Part shown: piece after piece, positions 26,078-35,731 of the stretch
How positions within the stretch are numbered: position 1 is the stretch's first letter
Layout: the number at the start of each line of letters is the position of its first letter
Origin: Ornithoclostridium sp944380285
GTDB lineage: Bacteria > Bacillota > Clostridia > Christensenellales > UBA3700
DNA length: 64,000 nucleotides
Assembly (NCBI GenBank): GCA_963931165.1
Contig: OZ006985.1
Location: forward strand, 248,001-312,000
Direction of reading: 5' to 3'
The notes under the pieces: generated by a model
Databases searched by the model: none
What the model saw: only the letters and a program-made list of their open reading frames with translations
What the model was told of the DNA's origin: nothing
Position numbers and translations under genes: made by a program

Positions 26078-27505
26078 ATGCAGGCACGTCTGTCCGAAAA
26101 GGAAAAATACATCTTCGAAAAGGCGCCCGTCCCCAAGGCGGTCGTCTCGCTCGTACTGCCGACGGTGATCAGCCAATTGATCACGATCGTCTACAACCTC
26201 GCCGACACCTTCTTTGTCGGCAGGCTGGGCGACGAGACGATGGTCGCGGCGGTCACGCTGTGCCTGCCCATCTATATGCTCTTGACCGCGACCGCCAACC
26301 TGTTCGGGATAGGCGGCGCGTCGGTGATGTCGCGCGCGCTCGGCTCGGGCGATCCCGACGGGGCGCGGCGCGCGTCCTCGTTCGCGGTATGGGGCGGCAT
26401 TGCGGTCGCGGCGGTGCTCTCGCTCGTGTTCGGACTGTTCCGCAAACCCCTCCTGACCGCGCTCGGAGCGGACGGGATGCGATTGCAATATGCGGTCGAC
26501 TACCTGATCTACACGATCGTCGCCGGCTCCGTCCCGACCGTGCTCTCATCCGTGCTCGCCCATTTGGTGCGCGCCGAGGGCAAGGCGATGCATGCGGGGA
26601 TAGGGCTGTCGCTCGGCGGCATCCTCAACGTCGCGCTCGACCCCCTGTTCGTCTTCGATCGGGGCTTGGGCATGGGGGTGACCGGCGCGGCGCTGGCGAC
26701 GCTCGTCTCCAATTGCGTCTCCGCGCTCTACTTCGTCATTCTCGTGCTCAAATTGCGCGGAGTGGTCACTCTCAGACCGATCAAAGCCGCCTTTGCGCGC
26801 AAGACGTCGCTTGCGGTGATGTCGATCGGGCTTCCGGCGTGTCTGATGTCCATGCTGACGACCTGCTCCAACCTCGTCGTCAACTATCTCATGGCGGCGT
26901 ACGGCGACGCGGCGATCGCCGGCATCGGCGTCGCAAAGCGCGTCAATATGGCTTCGTTCGCGATCACTCAGGGCATAACGCAGGGCGCGCTGCCGCTGAT
27001 CGGCTACAACTACGCGTCCGGCGACCGCCGGCGAATGCGCTCGTCCGTGCTGTTCATGTCGGCGTGCACGTTCGGCTTTGCGCTGATATGTCTGACGATC
27101 TCGCTGTCCTGCACCGAACCGCTCATACGCGCGTTCATCGACAGCGACGAGACCGTCGCCTACGGCACGCGATTTTTGCGCATCATATGCTGGGCGGTGC
27201 TGTCCGCGTCGGTCGGCTTCATCGCGGTCACCGTCTTTCAGGCGACGGGCAAAAAATACCGTGCGCTGCTGCTGTCCGTGCTGCGCAAGGGCGGTCTCGA
27301 CGTGCCGCTGATGTTCATCTTGGACGCGCACTTTCCCGCGATCGGGATCGCAATGGCGACGCCGATCGCCGACTACACCGCAGCGCTGGTCGCGATCGTC
27401 TTCCTCATCCTGTTTTTGCGCACGGCAAAACGCGCCCCTCTCAAAGCCGCCGAACCGACCTCTCCCGAGCCGCCGACCGATGGCGACGACGCTCAAAAAG
27501 ATTGA
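26078..27505 (+). CDS. MATE-family efflux transporter
   Basis: 475 residues with about 12 membrane helices in two homologous bundles; PTVISQLITIVYNLADTFFVGRLG is the classic N-terminal MATE segment and NYASGDRRRMRSS starts the cytoplasmic part of the second half. Exports cationic drugs or metabolites using Na+ or H+. The ATG at 26078 lies only 6 bases behind the -10 box and lacks a Shine-Dalgarno sequence, so the transcript looks leaderless; the in-frame ATG at 26051 would lie inside the promoter spacer. Confidence 0.9.
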   Translation: MQARLSEKEKYIFEKAPVPKAVVSLVLPTVISQLITIVYNLADTFFVGRLGDETMVAAVTLCLPIYMLLTATANLFGIGGASVMSRALGSGDPDGARRASSFAVWGGIAVAAVLSLVFGLFRKPLLTALGADGMRLQYAVDYLIYTIVAGSVPTVLSSVLAHLVRAEGKAMHAGIGLSLGGILNVALDPLFVFDRGLGMGVTGAALATLVSNCVSALYFVILVLKLRGVVTLRPIKAAFARKTSLAVMSIGLPACLMSMLTTCSNLVVNYLMAAYGDAAIAGIGVAKRVNMASFAITQGITQGALPLIGYNYASGDRRRMRSSVLFMSACTFGFALICLTISLSCTEPLIRAFIDSDETVAYGTRFLRIICWAVLSASVGFIAVTVFQATGKKYRALLLSVLRKGGLDVPLMFILDAHFPAIGIAMATPIADYTAALVAIVFLILFLRTAKRAPLKAAEPTSPEPPTDGDDAQKD

Positions 27506-27524
27506 CACGTTTCGATTTTTGACG

Positions 27525-27552
27525 CAAAAAAGGACCGCCGCCGGCGGCCCTT
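27525..27552 (-). terminator. Terminator of guaB
   Basis: GGGCCGCCGGCGGCGGTCC hairpin followed on the minus strand by seven bases of mostly T. Confidence 0.75.
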
Positions 27553-27568
27553 TGACTTGGCAAAAACG

Positions 27569-29023
27569 TCAGCCCTTGGTCGAATAGTTGGGGGCTTCTT
27601 TTGTGATCGAGATGTCGTGCGGATGGCTTTCGACGAGCGCGGCGCCGCTGATCTTGATGAACTTGGCGTTCTTTCTCAACGTGTCGATGTCCTTCATGCC
27701 GCAATAGCCCATGCCGCTGCGCAGACCGCCCATGAGCTGGAAGACGACGTCGGACAGCGCGCCTCTGAACGGGACCCTGCCCTCGACGCCTTCGGGAACG
27801 AGCTTTTTCGCGCCTGCCTGGAAGTATCTGTCCTTGCTGCCCGCGTTCATCGCGCCGAGCGAACCCATGCCTCTGTACACCTTGAAACTCCTGCCTTGGA
27901 AGATCTCGATGTCGCCCGGGGTCTCCTCCGTGCCCGCGAACAGACTGCCGATCATGCACGCGCTCGCGCCGGCTCCCAACGCCTTGACGATGTCGCCCGA
28001 GAACTTGATGCCGCCGTCCGCGATGATGCGCTTGCCCAGCTTGTCCGCCGCCTCGGCGCAATCCATGATCGCGGTGACCTGCGGCACGCCGATGCCTGCG
28101 ATGATACGGGTCGTGCAGATGGAACCGGGTCCGATGCCGACCTTGACGACGTCCGCGCCGTGGTCGAACAGCGCCTTGGTGCCCTCTGCGGTCGCGACGT
28201 TGCCGACGATGTAGGTGACGCCGGGATATGCCGATTTGATCTTGGCGACGGTGTCGAGCACGCCCTTGGAGTGACCGTGAGCGGTGTCGATGACGATGAC
28301 GTCGACTTTGGCTTCGACGAGCGCGGCAACGCGGTCGAGCACGTCGGCGGTGACGCCGACAGCCGCTCCTGCGAGCAATCTGCCGTTTTCGTCCTTCGCG
28401 CTGTTGGGATACTTGATCGCCTTCTCGATGTCCTTGATCGTGATGAGTCCTTTGAGATTGAAGTCCTTGTCGACGAGAGGCAGCTTCTCGATGCGATGCT
28501 TGCCGAGGATCTCCTGCGCCTGCTCGAGCGTGGTGCCGACGGGCGCGGTGACGAGGTTGTCCTTTGTCATGCACTCGCCGATCGTCTTGGTCATGTCCGT
28601 CTCGAACCTGAGGTCGCGGTTGGTGATGATGCCGACCAGCTTGCCTCCCTTGGTCACGGGCACGCCGCTGATGCGGAACTTGCGCATCAAGTCCTCCGCG
28701 TCCGCGAGGGTATGCTCGGGGCTGAGATGGAAGGGATTGGTGATGACGCCGTTCTCGCTGCGCTTGACCTTGTCGACCTGCTGCGCCTGGTCTTCGATCG
28801 ACATATTTTTGTGGATGATGCCGATGCCGCCTTCGCGTGCAATCGCGATCGCGAGCTCATACTCGGTGACCGTGTCCATCGATGCGCTGAGCAGCGGAAT
28901 GTTGAGTTTGATCTTGTCTGTGAGGTGCGTCGAAAGATCGACTTGGTACGGCAGCACTTCCGAATAGGAAGGGATGAGCAGTACGTCGTCGAAAGTAAGT
29001 CCTTCTTTTACGATTTTTGCCAT
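27569..29023 (-). CDS. guaB: IMP dehydrogenase
   Basis: 484 residues, normal length. Oxidises IMP to XMP with NAD, first step to GMP. TIM barrel interrupted by two CBS domains (about residues 92-205), active-site loop GPGSICTTRIIAG with the catalytic Cys, phosphate site IADGGIKFSGD and flap RGMGSLGAM. AAGGAG precedes the ATG. Single-gene unit with own promoter and terminator, convergent with the MATE gene. Confidence 0.97.
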   Translation of the reverse strand: MAKIVKEGLTFDDVLLIPSYSEVLPYQVDLSTHLTDKIKLNIPLLSASMDTVTEYELAIAIAREGGIGIIHKNMSIEDQAQQVDKVKRSENGVITNPFHLSPEHTLADAEDLMRKFRISGVPVTKGGKLVGIITNRDLRFETDMTKTIGECMTKDNLVTAPVGTTLEQAQEILGKHRIEKLPLVDKDFNLKGLITIKDIEKAIKYPNSAKDENGRLLAGAAVGVTADVLDRVAALVEAKVDVIVIDTAHGHSKGVLDTVAKIKSAYPGVTYIVGNVATAEGTKALFDHGADVVKVGIGPGSICTTRIIAGIGVPQVTAIMDCAEAADKLGKRIIADGGIKFSGDIVKALGAGASACMIGSLFAGTEETPGDIEIFQGRSFKVYRGMGSLGAMNAGSKDRYFQAGAKKLVPEGVEGRVPFRGALSDVVFQLMGGLRSGMGYCGMKDIDTLRKNAKFIKISGAALVESHPHDISITKEAPNYSTKG

Positions 29024-29049
29024 GGTGATCTCCTTGCGCTTTTTCTAAT

Positions 29050-29077
29050 TTTATAGCTTTTGCGCGCACAAAGTCAA
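29050..29077 (-). promoter_or_regulatory. Promoter of guaB
   Basis: TTGACT (29072-29077), 16 bp, TATAAA (29050-29055). Confidence 0.65.
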
Positions 29078-29169
29078 GCATATCGCCGCGCAATTTATAC
29101 CCACTTGCGCGCAAATCGTCCGTTTATTTGCACAAAACTTGCCAAATGCGCGCAAATGCGTTTTTAGGC

Positions 29170-29198
29170 TTGTCTTTTCGGGCGAATGGTGATATCAT
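29170..29198 (+). promoter_or_regulatory. Promoter of the GH3 gene
   Basis: TTGTCT (29170-29175), 17 bp, TATCAT (29193-29198). Confidence 0.55.
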
Positions 29199-29232
29199 AT
29201 GGTTGACTACAAGCCAACGGAGAAATACCGTC

Positions 29233-31728
29233 ATGACACAACAACAGCTCAACGATCTCATCTCCCGTATGACACTGCGCGAAAAGGCGGCGATATGCAG
29301 CGGCCGCGATTTTTGGACGACAAAACCCTTCCCCAAGCTCGGGATAGGCTCCTTTGTCATGTCCGACGGTCCGCACGGTCTGCGCAAGGAGAACGAAGAC
29401 GACGACAACCTCGGCATGAAGATGTCCTTCCCGGCGACGGCGTTCCCCCCGGCGGTCAATATGGCAAGCTCGTGGGATCCAGACCTCATCCGCGAGATCG
29501 GCGTCGCGCTCGGCGAGCAATGCCTCGATCAACAGGTCGACATCCTGCTCGGTCCCGGCGTCAACATCAAGCGCTCCCCTCTTTGCGGACGCAATTTCGA
29601 GTATTTTTCCGAAGATCCCTATCTCGCCGGCAAGATGGGCGCCGCCTACATCAAAGGCGTCGAATCGACGGGCGTAGGCACATCGCTCAAACACTTTGCA
29701 GTCAACAACAACGAATATCTGCGCATGACGATCAACAGCGTCGTCGACGAGCGCGCTCTGCGCGAGATCTATCTGTCCGCGTTCGAAGAGTGCGTAAAGC
29801 AGGGCAAACCGCGCACCGTGATGGCGTCGTACAACCGCATCAACGGCGTATACGCGACGGACAACCCGTGGCTGCTCGACACCCTTTTGCGCAAGCAATG
29901 GGGATATGAAGGCATGGTCGTCAGCGACTGGAACGCCGCCAACGACCGCGTCGCCGGAGTCAAGGCGGGCATGGATCTCGAAATGCCCACGAGCGGAAAC
30001 AAGAACGACCGCCGCATCCTCGCCGCGATCAAGAGCGGCGCGCTCACCGAAGAGGAGCTTGACTCGGTCGTCGCGCGCATTCTGCGCACGCTCGACGTCT
30101 GCGAAAACAACCGCCGCCCGTTCAAGGCGGACTATGACAAGGCGCACGAACTCGCGCGCCGCGCCGCGGACGAATCAATCATTTTGCTCAAAAACGACGC
30201 CGGACGTCTGCCGCTGTCAAAGGACGAAAAGCTGCTCGTCGTCGGCAAACTCGCCGAGCACAGCCGCTATCAGGGCGCGGGCTCGAGCCGTATCAATCCC
30301 TACAAGCTGGTCTCCGTGCGCGAGGCGTTGGACGAGGCGGGCGTCGGGTACGAATACGCCGAGGGCTACTCTCTCGACGGCGACGGCAAGGACGCCGAGC
30401 TCGAGCGCAAGGCTCTCGAACTCGCCGAGGGCTTCGACGGCACGATCGTCTGCTGCGTCGGTCTGACCGACACTTACGAGAGCGAGGGCTACGACCGCAC
30501 GCATATGACGCTGCCGCCCTCCCACGACGACCTCGTGACCAAGCTAGCGGGGCTGGGCAAACCTCTCGTCGTAGTGCTGTTCGGCGGTTCCCCCGTCGAG
30601 ATGCCGTGGCTGGACAAGGTCGACACGCTCGTCAACGCCTATCTGCCCGGCGAAGCGTGCGGCGAGGCGGTGCTCGACATCCTGACCGGCGCGGTCAATC
30701 CGTCCGGCAAGCTCGCCGAGACCTACCCGTTCAAACTCGAAGACAACATCAACGCCGCCTACTTCCCGATGGGACCCAAAAACGTCGAATACCGCGAGAG
30801 CATTTTTGTCGGTTACCGCTATTACGACAGCGCGAAAAAGCAAGTCGCGTTCCCGTTCGGGCACGGGCTGAGCTACACCACGTTCGCCTATTCCGACCTC
30901 AAAGTCGACGACAGCGGCGCGACGTTCACCGTGACCAACACCGGCAAAGTCGCCGGCGCGGAGGTCGCGCAGGTGTACATCCGCGACCTCGATCCCGTCG
31001 TCTTCAAGGCGGACAAGGAGCTGAAGGGCTTTGCCAAGATCTTCCTCTCGCCCGGCGAAAGCAAGACCGTCACCCTGCCATTCGACGAGCGCACGTTCGC
31101 GTTCTTCAACACCGCCGCGGACGATTGGCACCGCAGCGACGGCGAATACGAAATTTTGATAGGCGCGTCGTCGCGCGACATCCGCCTGTCGGCAAAGCGC
31201 AAGTTCGCGTTCGGCGAGTCGAGTCCCGTCAAAGCGCGCCGCGCCGAGTGCCCCGTCTACTACGACATCGCCGGAGCGACCGAAATCCCCGCAGATCAAT
31301 TCCGCGCGCTGTACGACAAGCCCATCCCCCCCAACGTGCCAAGCAAGCGCGGCGAGTTCGACGACAACACCACTCTCGGCGAATTCGGGTGCTGTCTTTT
31401 GGGCAAGCTCATCCTCAAAGCGGCGCCCGCGCTGATCAAGTCGCAGGTCCCCAACGCCGACATGACGACGATGCTCATCCTCACCCAAGGCATGCAGGGC
31501 ATGCCGCTGCGCGCGCTCGTCGGCATCTCGAGCGGCATCATTGACAGCCGCCTTGTGGACGGCTTGCGGCTGTGGGGCAACAAGCACCGTCTGCGCGGCT
31601 TCTTCAAGATGATCGCGGGCTTGTTCGGGAGCCTTTCAAACATCGAGAAAAAGAACAGGGCGAACATGCAGCGCAAGCTGCAAAAGCGCGCCGAGCAAAA
31701 GGCGAAAGCCAAAGAGCAAAACGACTGA
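29233..31728 (+). CDS. Glycoside hydrolase family 3 (beta-glucosidase-like)
   Basis: 831 residues, no signal peptide, so cytoplasmic. N-terminal GH3 TIM barrel with KHFAVNNNE, MVVSDWNAAND (nucleophilic Asp near residue 232), then the alpha/beta sandwich (GAGSSRINPYK, SEGYDRTHMTLP) and a fibronectin-III-like domain (FAYSDLKVDD...VYIRD). An unusual C-terminal extension of roughly 100 residues ends in a basic coiled tail (KKNRANMQRKLQKRAEQKAK). It probably splits beta-glucosides or other short oligosaccharides imported by a transporter. GGAG lies 10 bases upstream of the chosen ATG. Confidence 0.92.
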   Translation: MTQQQLNDLISRMTLREKAAICSGRDFWTTKPFPKLGIGSFVMSDGPHGLRKENEDDDNLGMKMSFPATAFPPAVNMASSWDPDLIREIGVALGEQCLDQQVDILLGPGVNIKRSPLCGRNFEYFSEDPYLAGKMGAAYIKGVESTGVGTSLKHFAVNNNEYLRMTINSVVDERALREIYLSAFEECVKQGKPRTVMASYNRINGVYATDNPWLLDTLLRKQWGYEGMVVSDWNAANDRVAGVKAGMDLEMPTSGNKNDRRILAAIKSGALTEEELDSVVARILRTLDVCENNRRPFKADYDKAHELARRAADESIILLKNDAGRLPLSKDEKLLVVGKLAEHSRYQGAGSSRINPYKLVSVREALDEAGVGYEYAEGYSLDGDGKDAELERKALELAEGFDGTIVCCVGLTDTYESEGYDRTHMTLPPSHDDLVTKLAGLGKPLVVVLFGGSPVEMPWLDKVDTLVNAYLPGEACGEAVLDILTGAVNPSGKLAETYPFKLEDNINAAYFPMGPKNVEYRESIFVGYRYYDSAKKQVAFPFGHGLSYTTFAYSDLKVDDSGATFTVTNTGKVAGAEVAQVYIRDLDPVVFKADKELKGFAKIFLSPGESKTVTLPFDERTFAFFNTAADDWHRSDGEYEILIGASSRDIRLSAKRKFAFGESSPVKARRAECPVYYDIAGATEIPADQFRALYDKPIPPNVPSKRGEFDDNTTLGEFGCCLLGKLILKAAPALIKSQVPNADMTTMLILTQGMQGMPLRALVGISSGIIDSRLVDGLRLWGNKHRLRGFFKMIAGLFGSLSNIEKKNRANMQRKLQKRAEQKAKAKEQND

Positions 31729-31734
31729 AACAGG

Positions 31735-31767
31735 GCGCCGCGAAAACACTTTCCGCGGCGCTCTTTT
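31735..31767 (+). terminator. Terminator of the GH3 gene
   Basis: GCGCCGCG / CGCGGCGC hairpin followed by TCTTTTA. Confidence 0.65.
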
Positions 31768-31805
31768 ATGCCTTTCGATATTTTATTTTTTCGTGCCCGT
31801 GTGCG

Positions 31806-32519
31806 TTATGGACGTATACGGCTGGTCACGACCTCTCCGCTTGACGGGTCCAAAAGCACGCTCATGTCGTTGCCTCTGTCCGCGGCGAAAGACACATACC
31901 AATAGTACTCGCTGTCGCGGTCGGTCTTGCCGTTGACGAAGCGGACGTAGATCTCGCGGTGCATCCCGTCCTCCGACGCAAGCTCGGCGTCGATCTCGCT
32001 TTTGAAGTGTTCGTACGCCTTGACGAGAGCGTCGCCGGGGGCGATCGCGTCCGCCATTTTGTCAGTCAGCTCGAACGTGAACGGCGTATCCGGTGCGGCG
32101 GAATCGGTGATCGTCAGCTTGACGAGCGCACCCAAAGCGGACGCGTCGGCGATCTTTGCGATCAGCTTGGCTCCGATCACGCTCGGCGTCATCGTGCCCT
32201 CCACCTTGCCGCTCTCCCCTTCGAGAACATAGGCGTAAGTCGACTCGTCCGACATGGACGGCAGCGACGCGATCACTGTCGTGACCGTCTCGAGCTCGCC
32301 CGCCTCTCCGTCCGTCACAAACACCTTTTCGCGGTCGAGCGTGCCTATGGTGACGTAGGCGTTTTCGGTCTGCCCGGTGTAGAGCGCGGTCTGGCGGTCG
32401 CTGACTCGCTCTTCCAACAGCTGCGCTGTCGTCTTTTCTTCTTCGCACGCCGCAGCGGCGACGGCAAACGTCACAAGCGCCGCGATGCACAGCGCGATTG
32501 CAATGATCCTTTTCTTCAT
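31806..32519 (-). CDS. Hypothetical lipoprotein
   Basis: 237 residues. Signal peptide MKKRIIAIALCIAALVTFAVAAAAC with a clear lipobox, then a secreted domain with no motif I can name; the C-terminal YYWYVSFAADRGNDMSVLLDPSSGEVV resembles a PepSY-like strand pair, but that is tentative. The start at 32519 has GGAGG 5 bases upstream. A 17-bp palindrome lies just before the gene. Confidence 0.75.
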   Translation of the reverse strand: MKKRIIAIALCIAALVTFAVAAAACEEEKTTAQLLEERVSDRQTALYTGQTENAYVTIGTLDREKVFVTDGEAGELETVTTVIASLPSMSDESTYAYVLEGESGKVEGTMTPSVIGAKLIAKIADASALGALVKLTITDSAAPDTPFTFELTDKMADAIAPGDALVKAYEHFKSEIDAELASEDGMHREIYVRFVNGKTDRDSEYYWYVSFAADRGNDMSVLLDPSSGEVVTSRIRP

Positions 32520-32538
32520 ATATCCTCCACGGTTGGTT

Positions 32539-32555
32539 CGCCATATCATATGGCG
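32539..32555. promoter_or_regulatory. 17-bp perfect palindrome upstream of the lipoprotein gene
   Basis: CGCCATATCATATGGCG, centred 28 bases before the start codon at 32519. Typical operator geometry; no cognate regulator can be named. The rest of the 32520-32923 gap holds only the 26-bp motif and the downstream promoter. Confidence 0.45.
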
Positions 32556-32631
32556 CCGCCAAGGATTTTATGAATTGACGGAGCAAAGACGATTCGGCGT
32601 CGTCGCGATCGCAAAAAAACCGCGCGCGACA

Positions 32632-32657
32632 CTTGACAAAAATTACATCAAACTTAA
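32632..32657 (+). repeat. 26-bp dispersed motif, copy 3
   Basis: CTTGACAAAAATTAC followed by ATCAAACTTAA; opposite orientation to the copies at 9496, 9705 and 42408. Confidence 0.55.
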
Positions 32658-32870
32658 CGCGCGTAAACATAGCGCAAAGGCTGTCAATGATCTGCGCCGC
32701 TTTTTTGCAGATCTTTTCATTGCGGCACAAACTTTTGCGCGTGAAAAACAGATTAAATATCACTCATTTGATAACGTTTTTGCTCCTTTGCGCCGCGCCG
32801 CGCGTTCGGCGGCAAAATAAATTTTACCGAAAATTTACATTTTACGATCAAACTGTTTACACCCATTTGT

Positions 32871-32900
32871 TTGTAATGCCCCCGTCAAAAAGTATATAAT
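32871..32900 (+). promoter_or_regulatory. Promoter of the transporter-phosphoesterase gene
   Basis: TTGTAA (32871-32876), 18 bp, TATAAT (32895-32900). Confidence 0.6.
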
Positions 32901-32923
32901 GGTATCAATACGAGAGAAAAATT

Positions 32924-35731
32924 ATGGATAACAATTCTTCCACCCAACACGCGGCACGGACCGCGGACAGCGACTTCAAATACATCGGCAAAGCGGAGAA
33001 GGCTTCCTACGGCTTCGCCTCGATAGGCAGCTTTATGATCTCGGCGGTCGTGTCGTCCTATCTGTCGGTGTTTTTGTCGGACATATTGCTGGTCCCGCTC
33101 GGCTTTACGACGGCGTTGATGTTCGTCGCGAGATTTTGGGACATGGTCAACGACCCGTTTATGGGCGTCGTCATCGACCGCACTCACACCAAAAACGGCA
33201 AGATGCGCCCGTTCATCAGGATAGGCGCGTTCCTCATCTTCATTGTCTCGGTCGTGATGTTTTTGCCACTTTCGGAGATGCCCGTCGCGGCGCGCTGCGC
33301 GTTTGCGGCGGTCGGCTATCTGCTGTTCGACTTCTCCTACACCGTCGTCGACGTGCCTGCGATGGGGCTTATGAGCGTCGCGACGCCCAATCCCAAGGAG
33401 AGGTCGTCTCTGCTCTCTTTTTATGTCACGCTCGGCTCGATAGGTTCTCTGATCCCGATAGGGCTTATCAGCGTCTATCAGAGGATAGTCCCCCCGACGT
33501 GGGTATATTTCGCGATCGCGGCGACCGCCGGCACAGTCGTCTTTGTCGGCTATCTGCTGCTGTTCAAGAACTCCAAAGAACGCTTTGCGACTCGCACCGA
33601 AAAGACGCCCGTCAAAGAGATGTTCAAAGCCGCGGCGAAAAACAAACCCATGCTGCTGACGCTGCTCACGTCGATGCTGGCTTCGCCGCGCTACCTGTTG
33701 ATGGCGGCGGCGTCCTACATCTCGATCTATGTGGTGAAGATCGACGGCTGGGCGTCGGGCGACGTGCTGATTTTGCTCTATCTCGTCGTCGGCGCCGGCA
33801 TGTATGCCGGGATATTGCTGACGCCCGTCGCGTACAAGCGCATCGGGTTCAAAAAGACGAGCCTCATCTTCGGCGCGATCTCGGCGATCTTCTTGACCGC
33901 GGCTTTCTTTGTCGGCAGGATCAACTATTTCGCCGCGTTCCCCCTGATGACGATCGGCGGGCTCGGCGTCGGCGCGTACAACGTGCTACCCTACCCGATG
34001 GTCGGCGACAGTCTCGACTATCTCGAATGGAAGACGGGGCACCGCATGGAGGGCGTGTGCTTCTCGTTCAACTCGATGGTCACCAAGTTCAACAACGCGA
34101 TCGCCGCGGTCGCGGTGACGGCGCTGCTGCTCGTCTTTCAATTCAAGCAGCCGGAAGTCTCGGGCGTGCCCCTTCCCCAATCCGACTTCACGATCGACGG
34201 CATGTTCTCGATGGTCACGCTGATCCCCGCGGCGGGCTTTGCGCTGTCGCTGATCCCGATGGCGCTCAACACCTACCACGGCGCGCGCAAAAAGCAGATT
34301 TTGGACGAACTCGAAGCAAAACGCGCCGAACTCAAGACCGACGGCGGCGTGGTGATAGAAGAAAAAGGATACGCCGTCAACGAAGACGACGAAATGATCG
34401 GCAGCGAACCTCTCGTCAAAGCGGTCAAGCCGATCGAGATACATTGCGAGATCAAGCGCTTTGAAGTGGAAGGGCCTCTGCGCGTCGGGGTGATCTCCGA
34501 CTCGCAGCTGTCTCCGTTCCCGTGGCGCAAAAACAAGACTTACGAACTCAATCTGCGCCGCGCGTTCGAGGTGCTCAAAGAGTACCGCGTCAATATGATC
34601 ATCGTGCCGGGCGACATCTGCAACATAGCTTCGAAGTGCGCGTACCGCCGCTTCAACGACGCGCTCGACCACGCGTTCGGCGACAAAAAGCCGATCGTGC
34701 AATTGATCATGGGCAACCACGACTACTTCCCCGCAATCTTCCCGGCGCGCAAACGCAAGCTGTTCACCGCCTGCACCGGCAAACCTCCCTACTCGCACTA
34801 TGTCGTCAACGGCTGGCACTTCATAGGAGTATCGCCTCAGGACAGCTCGCAGCAGAACGGCTATGACGCCGTCGCGGATTGGATGTGCGACCGCATCGAT
34901 GCGGCGATCGCCGAGGGCGGCAAACGCCCGGTGTTCGTGACCACGCACAACAGCGCCGCCAACACAGTCTACGGTTCGCAGTCCGAAGGCAAACTGTACA
35001 GTGACTTCAAGCTGGGCAAGATCCTCGGCAAATACGACAACGTCGTCAATCTTGCGGGACATCTGCACTTCCCCATGCTGGACGAACGCGACATACATCA
35101 GCGCAACTATACGACGATCGGCACGCAGTCCGTCTCCTATGTCGAGATGGAAAAGGGCAAGGTCAACGGTTCTGTGCCGCCGCAGGCGCACATCGCGCCG
35201 ATGGGTCTGGTGATGGAGTTCGGCGACGACGGCATCGACGTCAAACGCGTCAACATGCTCTCCGGCGAAGAGGAAAAGGCGGACAGACGCTGGCGGCTGC
35301 CTCTGCAACTCGACAAGTCGGCGTTCACCTACACCTCGGCGCGGTTCGGCAAGACGCGCCCCGTGATGCCCGCAGAGAGAGGACGCTGCGCGATCATACA
35401 CGGCTCGACCTATCTCGTGTTCGAGCGCGGCAGAGACGAAGACCTCGTCCAAAGCTACAAGGTCATCTACAACGACGGCAAAGTGCAATACTACTTCTCC
35501 GACTACTACAAGGGCGTCAACCACCGCTCCAAGTATATGCGCCTCAAATTGTACGACAAGGCACAGGGCGTATACGACGTCGAGGTGTTCGCGATCAACT
35601 CTTCGGGGATGGTCAGCGACAACAGCACGTCCATCGAGAATGTAAAGGTGCTCTACTACAACAAATATCCGTTGATCTTCGCACCCGATATGAACTTCAC
35701 ATGGCTGAAAGACCTGATCGCGAAATTCTGA
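32924..35731 (+). CDS. GPH-type sugar symporter fused to a calcineurin-like phosphoesterase
   Basis: 935 residues. Residues about 20-460 are a 12-helix MFS transporter of the glycoside-pentoside-hexuronide type (FWDMVNDPFMGVVIDRT is the hallmark loop 2-3). After a linker, residues about 518-715 are a metallophosphoesterase: VGVISDSQLS (usual DxH here DxQ), IIVPGDICN, IMGNHDYF, FVTTHNS and NLAGHLHFP. About 220 further residues of beta-rich sequence follow. The frame is continuous through the joint near 34,300-34,480. The phosphoesterase should be cytoplasmic if the transporter has even helix number. A HAD phosphatase gene overlaps its end by 31 bases. Confidence 0.88.
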   Translation: MDNNSSTQHAARTADSDFKYIGKAEKASYGFASIGSFMISAVVSSYLSVFLSDILLVPLGFTTALMFVARFWDMVNDPFMGVVIDRTHTKNGKMRPFIRIGAFLIFIVSVVMFLPLSEMPVAARCAFAAVGYLLFDFSYTVVDVPAMGLMSVATPNPKERSSLLSFYVTLGSIGSLIPIGLISVYQRIVPPTWVYFAIAATAGTVVFVGYLLLFKNSKERFATRTEKTPVKEMFKAAAKNKPMLLTLLTSMLASPRYLLMAAASYISIYVVKIDGWASGDVLILLYLVVGAGMYAGILLTPVAYKRIGFKKTSLIFGAISAIFLTAAFFVGRINYFAAFPLMTIGGLGVGAYNVLPYPMVGDSLDYLEWKTGHRMEGVCFSFNSMVTKFNNAIAAVAVTALLLVFQFKQPEVSGVPLPQSDFTIDGMFSMVTLIPAAGFALSLIPMALNTYHGARKKQILDELEAKRAELKTDGGVVIEEKGYAVNEDDEMIGSEPLVKAVKPIEIHCEIKRFEVEGPLRVGVISDSQLSPFPWRKNKTYELNLRRAFEVLKEYRVNMIIVPGDICNIASKCAYRRFNDALDHAFGDKKPIVQLIMGNHDYFPAIFPARKRKLFTACTGKPPYSHYVVNGWHFIGVSPQDSSQQNGYDAVADWMCDRIDAAIAEGGKRPVFVTTHNSAANTVYGSQSEGKLYSDFKLGKILGKYDNVVNLAGHLHFPMLDERDIHQRNYTTIGTQSVSYVEMEKGKVNGSVPPQAHIAPMGLVMEFGDDGIDVKRVNMLSGEEEKADRRWRLPLQLDKSAFTYTSARFGKTRPVMPAERGRCAIIHGSTYLVFERGRDEDLVQSYKVIYNDGKVQYYFSDYYKGVNHRSKYMRLKLYDKAQGVYDVEVFAINSSGMVSDNSTSIENVKVLYYNKYPLIFAPDMNFTWLKDLIAKF

